From: Acetobacter malorum
GTDB taxonomy: Bacteria; Pseudomonadota; Alphaproteobacteria; Acetobacterales; Acetobacteraceae
Reading direction: 5' to 3'
Assembly: GCF_002153605.1 (NCBI RefSeq)
Contig: NZ_JOPG01000005.1
Location: 248,001-312,000 of the forward strand
DNA: 64,000 bases
A program made the position numbers and the translations under genes. A model generated the notes under the pieces. The model saw only the letters and a program-made list of their open reading frames with translations. It ran no database searches and was not told where the DNA came from. Positions 38,645 to 46,158 of this stretch are shown in pieces (positions within the stretch are counted from its first letter, which is position 1; the number at the start of each line of letters is the position of its first letter).

Positions 38645-40255
38645 TCAGGCGCGGTAGGCGGCCATGACGCGCAGGCGTTCAGCGACTTTCTGCACCACAT
38701 CATCCCACTTGCGCGGGGTTGTCTGACGGACAATGTGCATGGTCGGGTACCACGGGCTGGTGTCCTGCCCATGCAGCCAGCGCCAGCAATTGTCATACCG
38801 ATCCATCATGATGACCGGCTTGCCCAGTCCCCCGGCCAGATGGACGGACGAGGTGTCAACAGAGACAATGACATCCAGTGACATCATAAGCGAGGCTGTA
38901 TCGTCCATGGTGTGGAGGTCATCCGTGGGGTCATACAGCGTCATGTTGCGCGGCGGGTTCAGCATCTGGTCCGCATAGGGTCCTTTTTGCAGGCTGATGA
39001 GATTGAGACCGGGGATGGCGCTAAGCGGCTCCAGTGTTTTCAGGCTCATGGAGCGCCTACGGTCCACCATATGCGGGCCAATCAAATTGGGGCGCGGCGC
39101 ACCGCCCCAGATCACCCCGACATTCAGCTTGTGATTGTCCGGCAGGAGTTCGGCAAATTCCTTCACCTTGTCAGGGTCGGCTTTCAGATACGGGACAGGC
39201 GCACCCATGGCGTCCGGCGTAGCGGCAAAAACGCGGGGGAGGCTGATAAAGGGGCAATGCCAGTCATAGGGCGGCACCTCGCCACCCACCTGTACGGTGC
39301 CAACGCCTTCAAGGCGGCGACACAGAGCTTCCAGCGTATCCGGCACCCAGAGGTGAACATGCGCCCCCCGGCGGGCCAGCGGCTCGACATAGCGCAGATA
39401 CATCAGTGTATCGCCCAGACCTTCTTCCTGCGTGACCAGAACGCGCTGGCCCGTCAGGTCTGTATCCGGGCCGAGAGACGGGAGCAGGCGGTCCTGCGGC
39501 AGGCTGCTATGGCCCGGCAGTTTCAGCCGCCATTCATGCTCGGCCCAGCCCTGCGCATAGCGCCCGGCCTTGAGCAGAGTGATGGAATGGTTCAGGCGGA
39601 TCTGGGCATCTGTGGGGCGGTAGACAATGGCGCGGCGGTAGGCATTCAGGGCGTCTTCAAATCGGCCTTCACCAGCTAGAATGCAGCCGATGTTGGAGAG
39701 AGTGCCGGCATGGTCCGGGTTTTCAGCCAGCACCCCTTCCAGCACGCTCAGAGCCTCGGCCATATCCCCGCGCTCCGTCAGCGCCATGGCCAGCATGTTG
39801 TAGGAATAGGTGGCATTGGGCCGGAGGGCGATGGAGTGGCGGAGGGTCTCAACCGCTTCGTCAAACAGGCCCATCTGGGTCAGCACGCCGCCCAGCACAT
39901 CATAAATACGGGCATCCTGCGGGGTGACCTTGATCGCCGCACGGCAGGTTGCAACAGCGTCCGGCCTCCGGTCCAGTTCGGCCATGATGTCACTCAGGTC
40001 TTGCAGCGGGTGCACTGAGGTGGGGCTTTGCTGCGCAACGCGGCACAGAATTTCCGCAGCCTGTTCGGGCTTGCCGGTTCCTGCCAGACAGAAGGCACGT
40101 AAGATTTCGACGGAGTTCTCCCTACTGCTGGCGTAGGGACTAAGGGCCTTCAGAGTGCTTTCAAAATGCCCGGCTTTGATCTCACTCAGCGCCCGGCGCA
40201 GAATGGCAGGATCAGGGGCCGCAGACTGTGCGGGGGAGGAGGCTTTGCGCGTCAT
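38645..40255 (-). CDS. TPR-containing glycosyltransferase-like protein
   Basis: The product of about 536 residues has N-terminal tetratricopeptide repeats (about residues 15-230; for example IYDVLGGVLTQMGLFDEAVETLRHSIALRPN and TLSNIGCILAGEGRFEDALNAYRRAIVYRP) and a C-terminal glycosyltransferase fold of the heptosyltransferase/GT41-like type (VLVTQEEGLGDTLMYLRYVEPLA, VGVIWGG, DVIVSVDTSSVHLAGGLGKPVIMMDRYDNCWRW). It may glycosylate protein or cell-envelope targets. ATG 40255 has GGAG 5 nt upstream; an in-frame ATG at 40303 is less likely. It is downstream of the carD terminator. Confidence 0.85.
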   Translation of the reverse strand: MTRKASSPAQSAAPDPAILRRALSEIKAGHFESTLKALSPYASSRENSVEILRAFCLAGTGKPEQAAEILCRVAQQSPTSVHPLQDLSDIMAELDRRPDAVATCRAAIKVTPQDARIYDVLGGVLTQMGLFDEAVETLRHSIALRPNATYSYNMLAMALTERGDMAEALSVLEGVLAENPDHAGTLSNIGCILAGEGRFEDALNAYRRAIVYRPTDAQIRLNHSITLLKAGRYAQGWAEHEWRLKLPGHSSLPQDRLLPSLGPDTDLTGQRVLVTQEEGLGDTLMYLRYVEPLARRGAHVHLWVPDTLEALCRRLEGVGTVQVGGEVPPYDWHCPFISLPRVFAATPDAMGAPVPYLKADPDKVKEFAELLPDNHKLNVGVIWGGAPRPNLIGPHMVDRRRSMSLKTLEPLSAIPGLNLISLQKGPYADQMLNPPRNMTLYDPTDDLHTMDDTASLMMSLDVIVSVDTSSVHLAGGLGKPVIMMDRYDNCWRWLHGQDTSPWYPTMHIVRQTTPRKWDDVVQKVAERLRVMAAYRA

Positions 40256-40311
40256 GGTCTCCAGCCTACTGCGCTCATACAGTGCTGAAAAGAGGAAGCG
40301 CATTGGCCATC

Positions 40312-40346
40312 AAAAAACCCGGTCAGGCACAGGGCCGGACCGGGTT
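40312..40346 (-). terminator. Rho-independent terminator of carD
   Basis: AACCCGGTC (40316-40324) pairs with GACCGGGTT (40338-40346). Read leftward the stem is followed by a U run (A run on the + strand at 40312-40317). Confidence 0.8.
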
Positions 40347-40372
40347 CTTGCGTCAGGTCTGGAACGTGGTGC

Positions 40373-40963
40373 TCAGGCTGCTTTCATCACAGCCGTGAGG
40401 GAGTCCAGAACTTCCGTGGGGTCTTTTTTCTCAAGAACAGCGACTTCCGCCACAAAACGTTCCTGAGCGGCTTCAAACAGCTTCCGTTCACTAAAGCTGC
40501 CGTCCAGACTATCCACATTGCGGCGCAGGTCGCGCAGGACTTCGGCAATCTGAACCAGATCCCCGGAGTTGATCTTTTCCTGATACGCAACAGCGCGGCG
40601 GGCCCACATGCCTTTGCTGACATGCGGCTTGCCCTTGATGATCGCCATGGCTTTATCCACAATCTCGCGCGAGACGATTTTGCGAAGACCAGCCTTACGG
40701 GCTTTTGTCAGCGGGATGCGCAGGGTCATCTGGTTGCCGGGGAAGGAGATCTGAATCACTTCCAGCTTGGTCCCGGCAATCTCATCAACACCGATGCGGT
40801 CTACACGGCCCACACCGTGGGCGGCGTAGACAATGGCGTCACCTTCCTGGAAGGGGTCGTCATCTTTAATTTTGGTTTTGGCCTGCGCTGCGGTTGTTGC
40901 GGCGGCAGTGCGTGCCATTGCGTCTGTCACGCCGCCTTTCGGAGTTGTTCTGAATGTGCTCAT
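40373..40963 (-). CDS. carD: CarD family transcriptional regulator
   Basis: The product of about 196 residues has the CarD RNA-polymerase-interacting domain (DPFQEGDAIVYAAHGVGRVDRIGVDEIAG ... VIQISFPGNQMTLRIPL) and the helical C-terminal DNA-contacting domain (WARRAVAYQEKINSGDLVQIAEVLRDL). CarD proteins bind RNA polymerase and stabilise open complexes, especially at stress-responsive or rRNA promoters. ATG 40963 is preferred over a TTG two codons upstream. It is upstream of the TPR glycosyltransferase and has its own terminator. Confidence 0.94.
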   Translation of the reverse strand: MSTFRTTPKGGVTDAMARTAAATTAAQAKTKIKDDDPFQEGDAIVYAAHGVGRVDRIGVDEIAGTKLEVIQISFPGNQMTLRIPLTKARKAGLRKIVSREIVDKAMAIIKGKPHVSKGMWARRAVAYQEKINSGDLVQIAEVLRDLRRNVDSLDGSFSERKLFEAAQERFVAEVAVLEKKDPTEVLDSLTAVMKAA

Positions 40964-41042
40964 AACCAAACCTTATACCACAATTTCCGTGCCCTGTCTT
41001 CCAAAACGGCAGACAGGGCCGTATGGCAGATGGAGCCGGAGT

Positions 41043-41918
41043 TCAGGGCTGAATGCCGTTTACTGCCGTGATGGGCGGGGGCAGCGGCAGGCCTGTGGGC
41101 TGCACAACATCAATTTCAATCGTGCGGGCCATGGCTGCCATAGGAAGCGCATGGGGCGTGCTGGCAAACGGCTCCTGCAGGTCATTCGCGCTTTTATCGA
41201 GCACCAGAAACAGAATACCCACCAGAGAAGACCCCAGCGGCGTAATCCATTCCAGTGTCTGCACCATGGACAACGGCAGAACGATACAGAAGACGTTCAC
41301 CAGAGCGCGGGGCAGGGCGGAAAACTGCATGGGCAACGGCGTGTTGCGAATACGTTCAAGCCCGCCCTGCGCGTTGGCGAGGTCCGAGAGGATGCGGTCA
41401 ATCTGGCCATGCACGGCACCATCAATGCCCTTTTTCGCCACTTCATCACTCACGCCGAGCCCGAGCTGATAGAGAATGGCGTTAGGCTGGTTGCGCCAGC
41501 CTGCAATGGCCTTTGCCATTTCCGGCGGGAGCAGGCGGTTGACGTCGGCTGAGACATCCACATTGCCCAGTGCGCCACGCAGGGCGTGCGGGTAGGCGGC
41601 CATGCCCATCATCAGGTCCGGCCGGTCCTTAAGCAGAGTGCCAACCTGCCGGCCAAAGGAGCGGCTGTTGTTGGTAATGGCTCCCCATAGAGTGCGGGCC
41701 TCCCACCAGCGGGCATAAGCGCTGTTGCTGCGAAAGCCCATGAACAGGGCCAGTGCCGAGCCAATGAGCGAGGTGGGGAGACTTGGCTGCTCCATCCATT
41801 CCTGATGGAACACCTGGAACAGGATAACCACGATGAGATCCCACGCCGCCATAAGCAGGATAACACCAAAAATTTCTTTCGTGATGATGCGCAGGCCGAT
41901 CCGTTGGTCAACGATCAT
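41043..41918 (-). CDS. Bestrophin-like membrane protein
   Basis: The 291-residue product is an inner membrane protein with helices at residues 14-36 (IFGVILLMAAWDLIVVILFQV), 48-62 and 210-250 (VFCIVLPLSMVQ, LVGILFLVLD). Family signatures are LALFMGFRSNSAYARWWEARTLWGAITNNSRSFGRQV and FVLDKSANDLQEPF-like LVLDKSANDLQEPFAS. Bestrophins form pentameric anion or cation channels; the ion here is unknown. It is convergent with no close partner: carD is 79 nt away on the same strand. Confidence 0.9.
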   Translation of the reverse strand: MIVDQRIGLRIITKEIFGVILLMAAWDLIVVILFQVFHQEWMEQPSLPTSLIGSALALFMGFRSNSAYARWWEARTLWGAITNNSRSFGRQVGTLLKDRPDLMMGMAAYPHALRGALGNVDVSADVNRLLPPEMAKAIAGWRNQPNAILYQLGLGVSDEVAKKGIDGAVHGQIDRILSDLANAQGGLERIRNTPLPMQFSALPRALVNVFCIVLPLSMVQTLEWITPLGSSLVGILFLVLDKSANDLQEPFASTPHALPMAAMARTIEIDVVQPTGLPLPPPITAVNGIQP

Positions 41919-42234
41919 CCATTAAATCTCCATTCTATCTGATGTCGGGCGCGGGGCCGGACCGTAAAAAGCAATGATGCTTAACAGCTTAGACCCCGAA
42001 GGGTTTCTCTGGGTGCAATGCTGTATCGCACAGAACGGGACAATAGCATGTCTCGCGGCGTGTGTGGCGGGGGTGGGGAGAGCTTTTTAAAAAAACTGTC
42101 ATGATTTTCTTGTGACCCCGAACGAGACAACGGTTCTGGCCCGTCCGTTAAAAAACGGATTATCGTGACCGTATTGTGTCAGGGCGGCGGAGCGTTCGCG
42201 CTCTGACTCCGGGGAAATAAGGAGTGTCGGGCGG
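41919..42234. other. Noncoding interval between the bestrophin and S-formylglutathione hydrolase genes
   Basis: I see no gene in these 316 bases. They contain two hairpins near the frmB-like gene: TCCGTT/AACGGA at about 42145-42160, and GAGCG-TTCG-CGCTC at 42190-42203. AGGAG lies 10 nt before the ATG at 42235. A T6A7 run at 42087-42099 suggests an AT-rich promoter. No operator can be assigned. Confidence 0.35.
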
Positions 42235-43098
42235 ATGACGACCAGCAGCATGCTGAAAACCAGATCGGAGCACCTGTGCCACGGAGGGCGTGTTGGCTTT
42301 TACAGCCATCAGTCCGACGTTCTGGGGCTGGAAGCTCGCTTTGCCGTGTTTGTGCCGCCCGGTGCCACGGCGGCGCGGCCTGTGCCGGTGGTGCATGTGC
42401 TGGCGGGCCTGACCTGCACGGAGGAAACCTTCTTTATCAAGGCCCACGCGCTGGCCGAAGCCGCCCGGCTGGGGATTGCGCTGGTGGCGACGGATACCTC
42501 GCCGCGCGGGGCGCAGGTGCCGGGTGAGGAGGAGAGCTGGGATTTTGGCACCGGAGCCGGGTTCTATCTGGATGCGACACAGGAGCCGTGGAGCCGCCAT
42601 TACCGCATGGGCAGCTATATTGCGCAGGAACTGCCTGCTCTGACAGAGCGGCTCTTCCCACTGGATGGCACGCGGCGCGGCATTATGGGGCATTCCATGG
42701 GTGGGCACGGTGCGTTGGTGCACGGCTTGCGGGCGCCGGAATTCTGGAAATCCATCTCGGCTTTTGCTCCCATAGTGCATCCAGCTGCCGTACCGTGGGG
42801 CGAGAAAGCCTTTACCGGCTACCTGGGGCCAGACCGGCAGGCATGGCGGCGGGAAGATGCTGTCTGCCTACTGGAAGATGGCTACCGCCACCCGGCGGAT
42901 ATTCTGATTGACCAGGGCGAGGCCGACCAGTTTCTGGAACGCGAACTGAAACCGGAATTGCTGGAAGAGGCCGCCCGCAAAGCAGGCCAGTCCCTCCGCC
43001 TCCGCCGACACACGGGATATGACCATTCCTACTGGTTTGTGCAGAGTTTTGCTGCGGACCATATCCGACATCATGCGGGGGTGCTGCATGGGATGTGA
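42235..43098 (+). CDS. S-formylglutathione hydrolase
   Basis: The 287-residue esterase D family protein hydrolyses S-formylglutathione to formate and glutathione in formaldehyde detoxification. The nucleophile is Ser154 in GHSMGGHGALVHGLR. The acid and base are in ILIDQGEADQFL and TGYDHSYWFVQSF. Conserved VHVLAGLTCTEETFFIKAHA and DTSPRG are present. The glutathione-dependent formaldehyde dehydrogenase that usually accompanies it is not in the window. A downstream GCGGAAGCAG/CTGCTTTCGC hairpin may terminate it. Confidence 0.95.
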   Translation: MTTSSMLKTRSEHLCHGGRVGFYSHQSDVLGLEARFAVFVPPGATAARPVPVVHVLAGLTCTEETFFIKAHALAEAARLGIALVATDTSPRGAQVPGEEESWDFGTGAGFYLDATQEPWSRHYRMGSYIAQELPALTERLFPLDGTRRGIMGHSMGGHGALVHGLRAPEFWKSISAFAPIVHPAAVPWGEKAFTGYLGPDRQAWRREDAVCLLEDGYRHPADILIDQGEADQFLERELKPELLEEAARKAGQSLRLRRHTGYDHSYWFVQSFAADHIRHHAGVLHGM

Positions 43099-43116
43099 GA
43101 GAGTTTTCAGGAGCGA

Positions 43117-43141
43117 GCGGAAGCAGTTTCTCTGCTTTCGC
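43117..43141 (+). terminator. Weak hairpin downstream of the S-formylglutathione hydrolase gene
   Basis: GCGGAAGCAG (43117-43126) pairs with CTGCTTTCGC (43132-43141) with one G-U pair. There is no real T-tract, so it is at best a weak or rho-assisted terminator. Confidence 0.4.
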
Positions 43142-43237
43142 CCTCATTTCAGTCCTCGTCTAACCGGGATCAGTATCTGCAAAGCGGACGTAAATGACTT
43201 CGTGTAAGTAATTATTTCAACACACTAAGAAATATTC

Positions 43238-43269
43238 AAAAAAAAATCTATGTGCACTATCGGAGTGCA
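43238..43269 (-). terminator. Terminator of the AT-rich two-gene module
   Basis: Read leftward, TGCACT/AGTGCA (43264-43269 with 43253-43258, loop 5 nt) is followed by six bases and then nine U (A run at 43238-43246). It is 31 nt past the last stop codon of the module. Confidence 0.65.
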
Positions 43270-43299
43270 TTCCAAATGCAAAATAGTAATAAGTTTAAT

Positions 43300-43782
43300 C
43301 TAATTGCTGCCCAATGAATCAAGGAATACGGAGTCAATGTATTTTCTTTCTTCATTTATCCAAATTTTAAAATCCTTTCCCGAAAAATGCTTGTTCCTCA
43401 CGCACACCCAAAAATGAAATATCAAAGTTCTTTCGATATCTTGTGAATGAGCTAACATTTTATATACTATATTTTTAGTTTCGTTTGTTCCCTGTTTTTC
43501 TGCGGCGCAGACGTAATTTTCCATATCTTGCAGATTTGATATAAGATCAGCATAAGATTTAGAAAAATGAGATATTAATTTATTTCTTTTATTTGTTTTT
43601 TCTTTGATCTGTATTTTTTCAGCTCTTTTTTTAAAAGAAATTTTTCTGTCATCAAATCTAATCTTCTTTATTGTGATCTCATCAAAAAACTGGTGTGCTC
43701 GAGCCATCTCCTCATTTGTAATTATACTGCTCCATAACGTTGAAAATTTCGATTCGTCAATTACGATGTGCGCTTCGGTCAT
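43300..43782 (-). CDS. Unrecognised helical protein, partner of the CHAT-like peptidase
   Basis: The 160-residue product (MTEAHIVIDESKFSTLW...) matches no family I know. It is highly charged and predicted mainly helical: a Lys-rich stretch (ISFKKRAEKIQIKEKTNKRN), then a helical region, then a moderately hydrophobic patch TLIFHFWVCVR that is too short and flanked by charges for a clear membrane helix. There is no signal peptide. Base composition is strongly AT-rich, unlike the neighbours. ATG 43782 is preferred; a TTG six codons upstream opens the frame. It follows the CHAT-like gene by about 80 nt in the same direction and shares its terminator, so it may be the substrate or effector. That is inference. 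Confidence 0.75.
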   Translation of the reverse strand: MTEAHIVIDESKFSTLWSSIITNEEMARAHQFFDEITIKKIRFDDRKISFKKRAEKIQIKEKTNKRNKLISHFSKSYADLISNLQDMENYVCAAEKQGTNETKNIVYKMLAHSQDIERTLIFHFWVCVRNKHFSGKDFKIWINEERKYIDSVFLDSLGSN

Positions 43783-43862
43783 GGGTTTCTTATACCTCAA
43801 GATTTTTTAATCTATTTTGAAAATTTGAATATTTGTTCTTTCTATAAGAAAATATTCAACAT

Positions 43863-44471
43863 TCATACATGAATTTCTGATACCGTATAAGATTTTCCGG
43901 AGGTGGGATATTGTAAAAACTTCCTTTTCTCGTTGCTCCAACGTAGATATCGAAAGGACTTATCTACTACCGCCACAATTTGTTGCAGCGCTAACTGCGC
44001 CGTGTCTTTATCAAGCTTGCCAGATTTGAAACGATGGTAAAGAATTGACCAAGCAGTGGCATATTGACTGAAAGTTAAGGCCTCTTGTGAGCCAAGTATT
44101 ATTTTAGGATGTTTTTCCCGCTGCGCGAATGCTTTTCCAATGCCGGAGGAGGCTCCACAGCAAGCAGACATCACTAAAACTGGCGGAGCACAGTCTAAGT
44201 CTTGGAACGCTTCACAGAATTGATCCCAATTAGGCTGGAAGTTATCCGCAAGTGCTATCCCATCCTCTCCCCCATGACATGAGATATGAAGCACTTCAAA
44301 ACGGCCTTCGACACATTCTTTAATAGCTTTCTTAAAATGCTTAAAATCCAATACATAACGCAGCTTATTCTCGACATGCATGGTATCAAGAATTCCAGAA
44401 ACGGAATTTCCGTCCAATCTATTATGGTAAAAATCTTTAGGGTAACTTGATTCTATAATCATTACTTTCAT
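43863..44471 (-). CDS. CHAT/caspase-like peptidase (stand-alone)
   Basis: The 202-residue product has the core of a clan CD (caspase-fold) peptidase of CHAT type: VLHISCHGGEDGIALAD, giving His66-Gly67, and PPVLVMSACCGASS, giving the nucleophile Cys104 (Cys105 adjacent). The following strand IILGSQEALTFSQYATAWSILYHRFKSGKLDKDTAQLAL matches the helix after the active site in CHAT proteins. There are no TPR or other fused domains, unlike most CHAT proteins. The gene starts with ATG 44471, has AGGGG about 8 nt upstream, and is AT-rich. Gene neighbours of such peptidases are often their substrates. Function is unknown; I am confident of the fold but not of the role. Confidence 0.8.
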   Translation of the reverse strand: MKVMIIESSYPKDFYHNRLDGNSVSGILDTMHVENKLRYVLDFKHFKKAIKECVEGRFEVLHISCHGGEDGIALADNFQPNWDQFCEAFQDLDCAPPVLVMSACCGASSGIGKAFAQREKHPKIILGSQEALTFSQYATAWSILYHRFKSGKLDKDTAQLALQQIVAVVDKSFRYLRWSNEKRKFLQYPTSGKSYTVSEIHV

Positions 44472-44497
44472 TTTTAATCCCCTGAAAGTTGTTTCTT

Positions 44498-44526
44498 AAT
44501 GTCTCCTATCTTCATTCCAAATTCAA
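44498..44526 (-). promoter_or_regulatory. Putative promoter of the CHAT-like module
   Basis: Read leftward: TTGAAT (44521-44526), a 17-nt spacer, then GACATT (44498-44503), 26 nt before the start codon at 44471. The -35 matches 4 of 6 and the -10 matches 3 of 6 of the sigma-70 consensus. Confidence 0.4.
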
Positions 44527-44584
44527 TAGGCGACATTCTGCCCCCCCCCGCGCCTAATCAGACATTCACTCCCTTTCCATACGC

Positions 44585-45208
44585 TCACCCCGCAACATGC
44601 GACGGGCTATGCGCAAAACCCGCCAGTGCGCCGAGCCATTTTGCAAATTCTCGTAGGAGGAGTTGCAGGGTTGAGCGTTCAAACGGGTGTTCGAGTGCAG
44701 GCGGGATAACCGGGTAGGGGTAGAGGGTGACGCCCGGCAGGGTGCGGCGGAGTTCTACCAGAGCGCGGCGCATGTGATAGCCCGCTGTAACGACTGTGAG
44801 GGTGTGGACATGGTTGTCTACCACCCATGCAGCTGTCTCACTCGCATTTTCAATCGTGGAGCGGGCCAGATAGCCAAGGGTTACGCGGTCCTTGAGGCTT
44901 TCCGGCAGGTGAGGCGGAAGAAGATCCTGCTGGGTGGCTTGCGGGTCCACTCCGGAAATCAGCAGTTTATCGCCGCGGTTTTGCATAAGCAGGCGCAGGG
45001 ACGTATCCACGCGGCCTTGTCCGCCTGTCAGGGCCACAATGCCATCGGTATGCGGCATGTTCTCCGGGGCAGGCTTGAGCGCGTCATACACAAACCAGCC
45101 AAACGCTCCGCAGAGCGCCAGACTGGCTAGCAGCCCCATTTTAATCCACCAGAAGGTGAAGCGAGACAGGCGCGAGGGACGATGAGGACGATCGGCCTCG
45201 TATATCAT
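44585..45208 (-). CDS. YdcF family (DUF218) protein
   Basis: The 207-residue product has one N-terminal transmembrane helix (MGLLASLALCGAFGWFVYDAL) and a DUF218 domain (TDGIVALTGGQGRVDTSLRLLMQNRGDKLLISGVD ... YLARSTIENASETAAWV ... LTVVTAGYHMRRALVELRRTLPGVTLYPYPVIPP). Related proteins (SanA, YdcF) are tied to envelope integrity. The ATG 45208 overlaps the ftsX stop (ATGA), so it is the third gene of ftsE-ftsX-ydcF. The open frame upstream of this ATG only shadows ftsX. Confidence 0.9.
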   Translation of the reverse strand: MIYEADRPHRPSRLSRFTFWWIKMGLLASLALCGAFGWFVYDALKPAPENMPHTDGIVALTGGQGRVDTSLRLLMQNRGDKLLISGVDPQATQQDLLPPHLPESLKDRVTLGYLARSTIENASETAAWVVDNHVHTLTVVTAGYHMRRALVELRRTLPGVTLYPYPVIPPALEHPFERSTLQLLLREFAKWLGALAGFAHSPSHVAG

Positions 45209-46155
45209 GGGAGCCGTCGGAGCCAGACGCGGACCATGAACTGTGTTGTCGCCCAGCCAATAAAGGCGGCAACAAACGGCAGAGCAGCGAGCCCGACCAG
45301 CATGTCTCCGGGCAGCATATCCGGCAGGGTGTGCCAGTCCGGCATGGTGGTGCTGGCGGTTTGCAGCGAGGAAGCCGCAAACGGGGCCGCCATTCTGAAC
45401 AGCAGGAGCAGCGGCGCCATGGCCAGCAGAGTGCCCAGCAGGCCTCCACCAAGTGCCAGCCCGCCCGTGCGCCATGCAAAACGCCCGGCAATATAACTGT
45501 CTGTCGCTCCCAGACCGTGCAGGATTTGAATAATATCGCGTCGGGTGGAGAGGCCTGTTTTGGTGGCCAGAGCGGTGATCATCGTAGCAATGCCGCCTAC
45601 CGTGACGAGCGCGAGAGCCGCGCAGGCCAGCAGGCTTTGGGCCAGAGCGCGGAGGCGGGCGCTCCATTCCGCATTATGTTCCACCACCGTGCCGGGCACA
45701 TGGGCGTCCAGCGTCTGTTCCAGATTGGCCGGGGCTTCCTGTCCCTCGGCCAGACGCACTTCAATAACGGCAGGCAGGGGAAGGGCCGTTTTGCCTGCGT
45801 CTCCCAGCCAGGGGGTGAGTAGTCTGGCCAGTTCGTCCTGCGTCAGCCGATGGACCTGCGTGCCGGTGGGCAGGGCCGCGAGGTCCGCCAGCACGGCATC
45901 AGCACGGGTTTGCGCAGCCGTCTTGTCGGTTTTGCTGGTTGGAGCAAGGGGCTGGTCGGGTTCGGAAACCTGAATGGTCAGCAGTTGTGCGGCACCGCCT
46001 GCCCAGCGGGTGGAGAGGGTGCGGGCACCCGTGGCACCCGTCAGCGTCAGGGCGGCCAGAAAGCTCATCATGGCGACCAGAATGAACAGGCTTCTGTCAG
46101 GCAGCGCTTCGGAGAGGGAAAGACCGTCTTTACGGCCAGAAAAGGGAAGGGCCAC
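45205..46155 (-). CDS. ftsX: Cell division protein FtsX
   Basis: The 316-residue permease-like protein has four helices: near 28-48, 170-195, 228-255 and 285-305 (SLLACAALALVTVGGIATMITALA, GLALGGGLLGTLLAMAPLLLLF, VGLAALPFVAAFIGWATTQFM). FtsX with FtsE links cytoplasmic ATP hydrolysis to periplasmic amidase activators of EnvC type, one of which is encoded at the window start. The gene begins 3 nt after the ftsE stop. Sequence is divergent, as FtsX usually is; the assignment rests on ftsE linkage and topology. Confidence 0.88.
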   Translation of the reverse strand: MALPFSGRKDGLSLSEALPDRSLFILVAMMSFLAALTLTGATGARTLSTRWAGGAAQLLTIQVSEPDQPLAPTSKTDKTAAQTRADAVLADLAALPTGTQVHRLTQDELARLLTPWLGDAGKTALPLPAVIEVRLAEGQEAPANLEQTLDAHVPGTVVEHNAEWSARLRALAQSLLACAALALVTVGGIATMITALATKTGLSTRRDIIQILHGLGATDSYIAGRFAWRTGGLALGGGLLGTLLAMAPLLLLFRMAAPFAASSLQTASTTMPDWHTLPDMLPGDMLVGLAALPFVAAFIGWATTQFMVRVWLRRLP

Positions 46156-46158
46156 GGC

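Larger units (their letters stand above)
43268..44522. repeat. 10-bp direct repeat CATTCCAAAT bracketing the AT-rich module
   Basis: CATTCCAAAT occurs at 43268-43277 and again at 44513-44522. The following bases are also similar (GCAAAATAG and TCAATAG). The copies lie 22 nt beyond the last gene and 41 nt before the first. They could be traces of insertion, or a chance match in AT-rich DNA. Confidence 0.35.

Noticed and set aside
44585-45667. A longer YdcF frame starting 153 codons upstream.
   Set aside because: The upstream part is the ftsX gene read in another frame; the DUF218 protein starts at the ATGA overlap at 45208.
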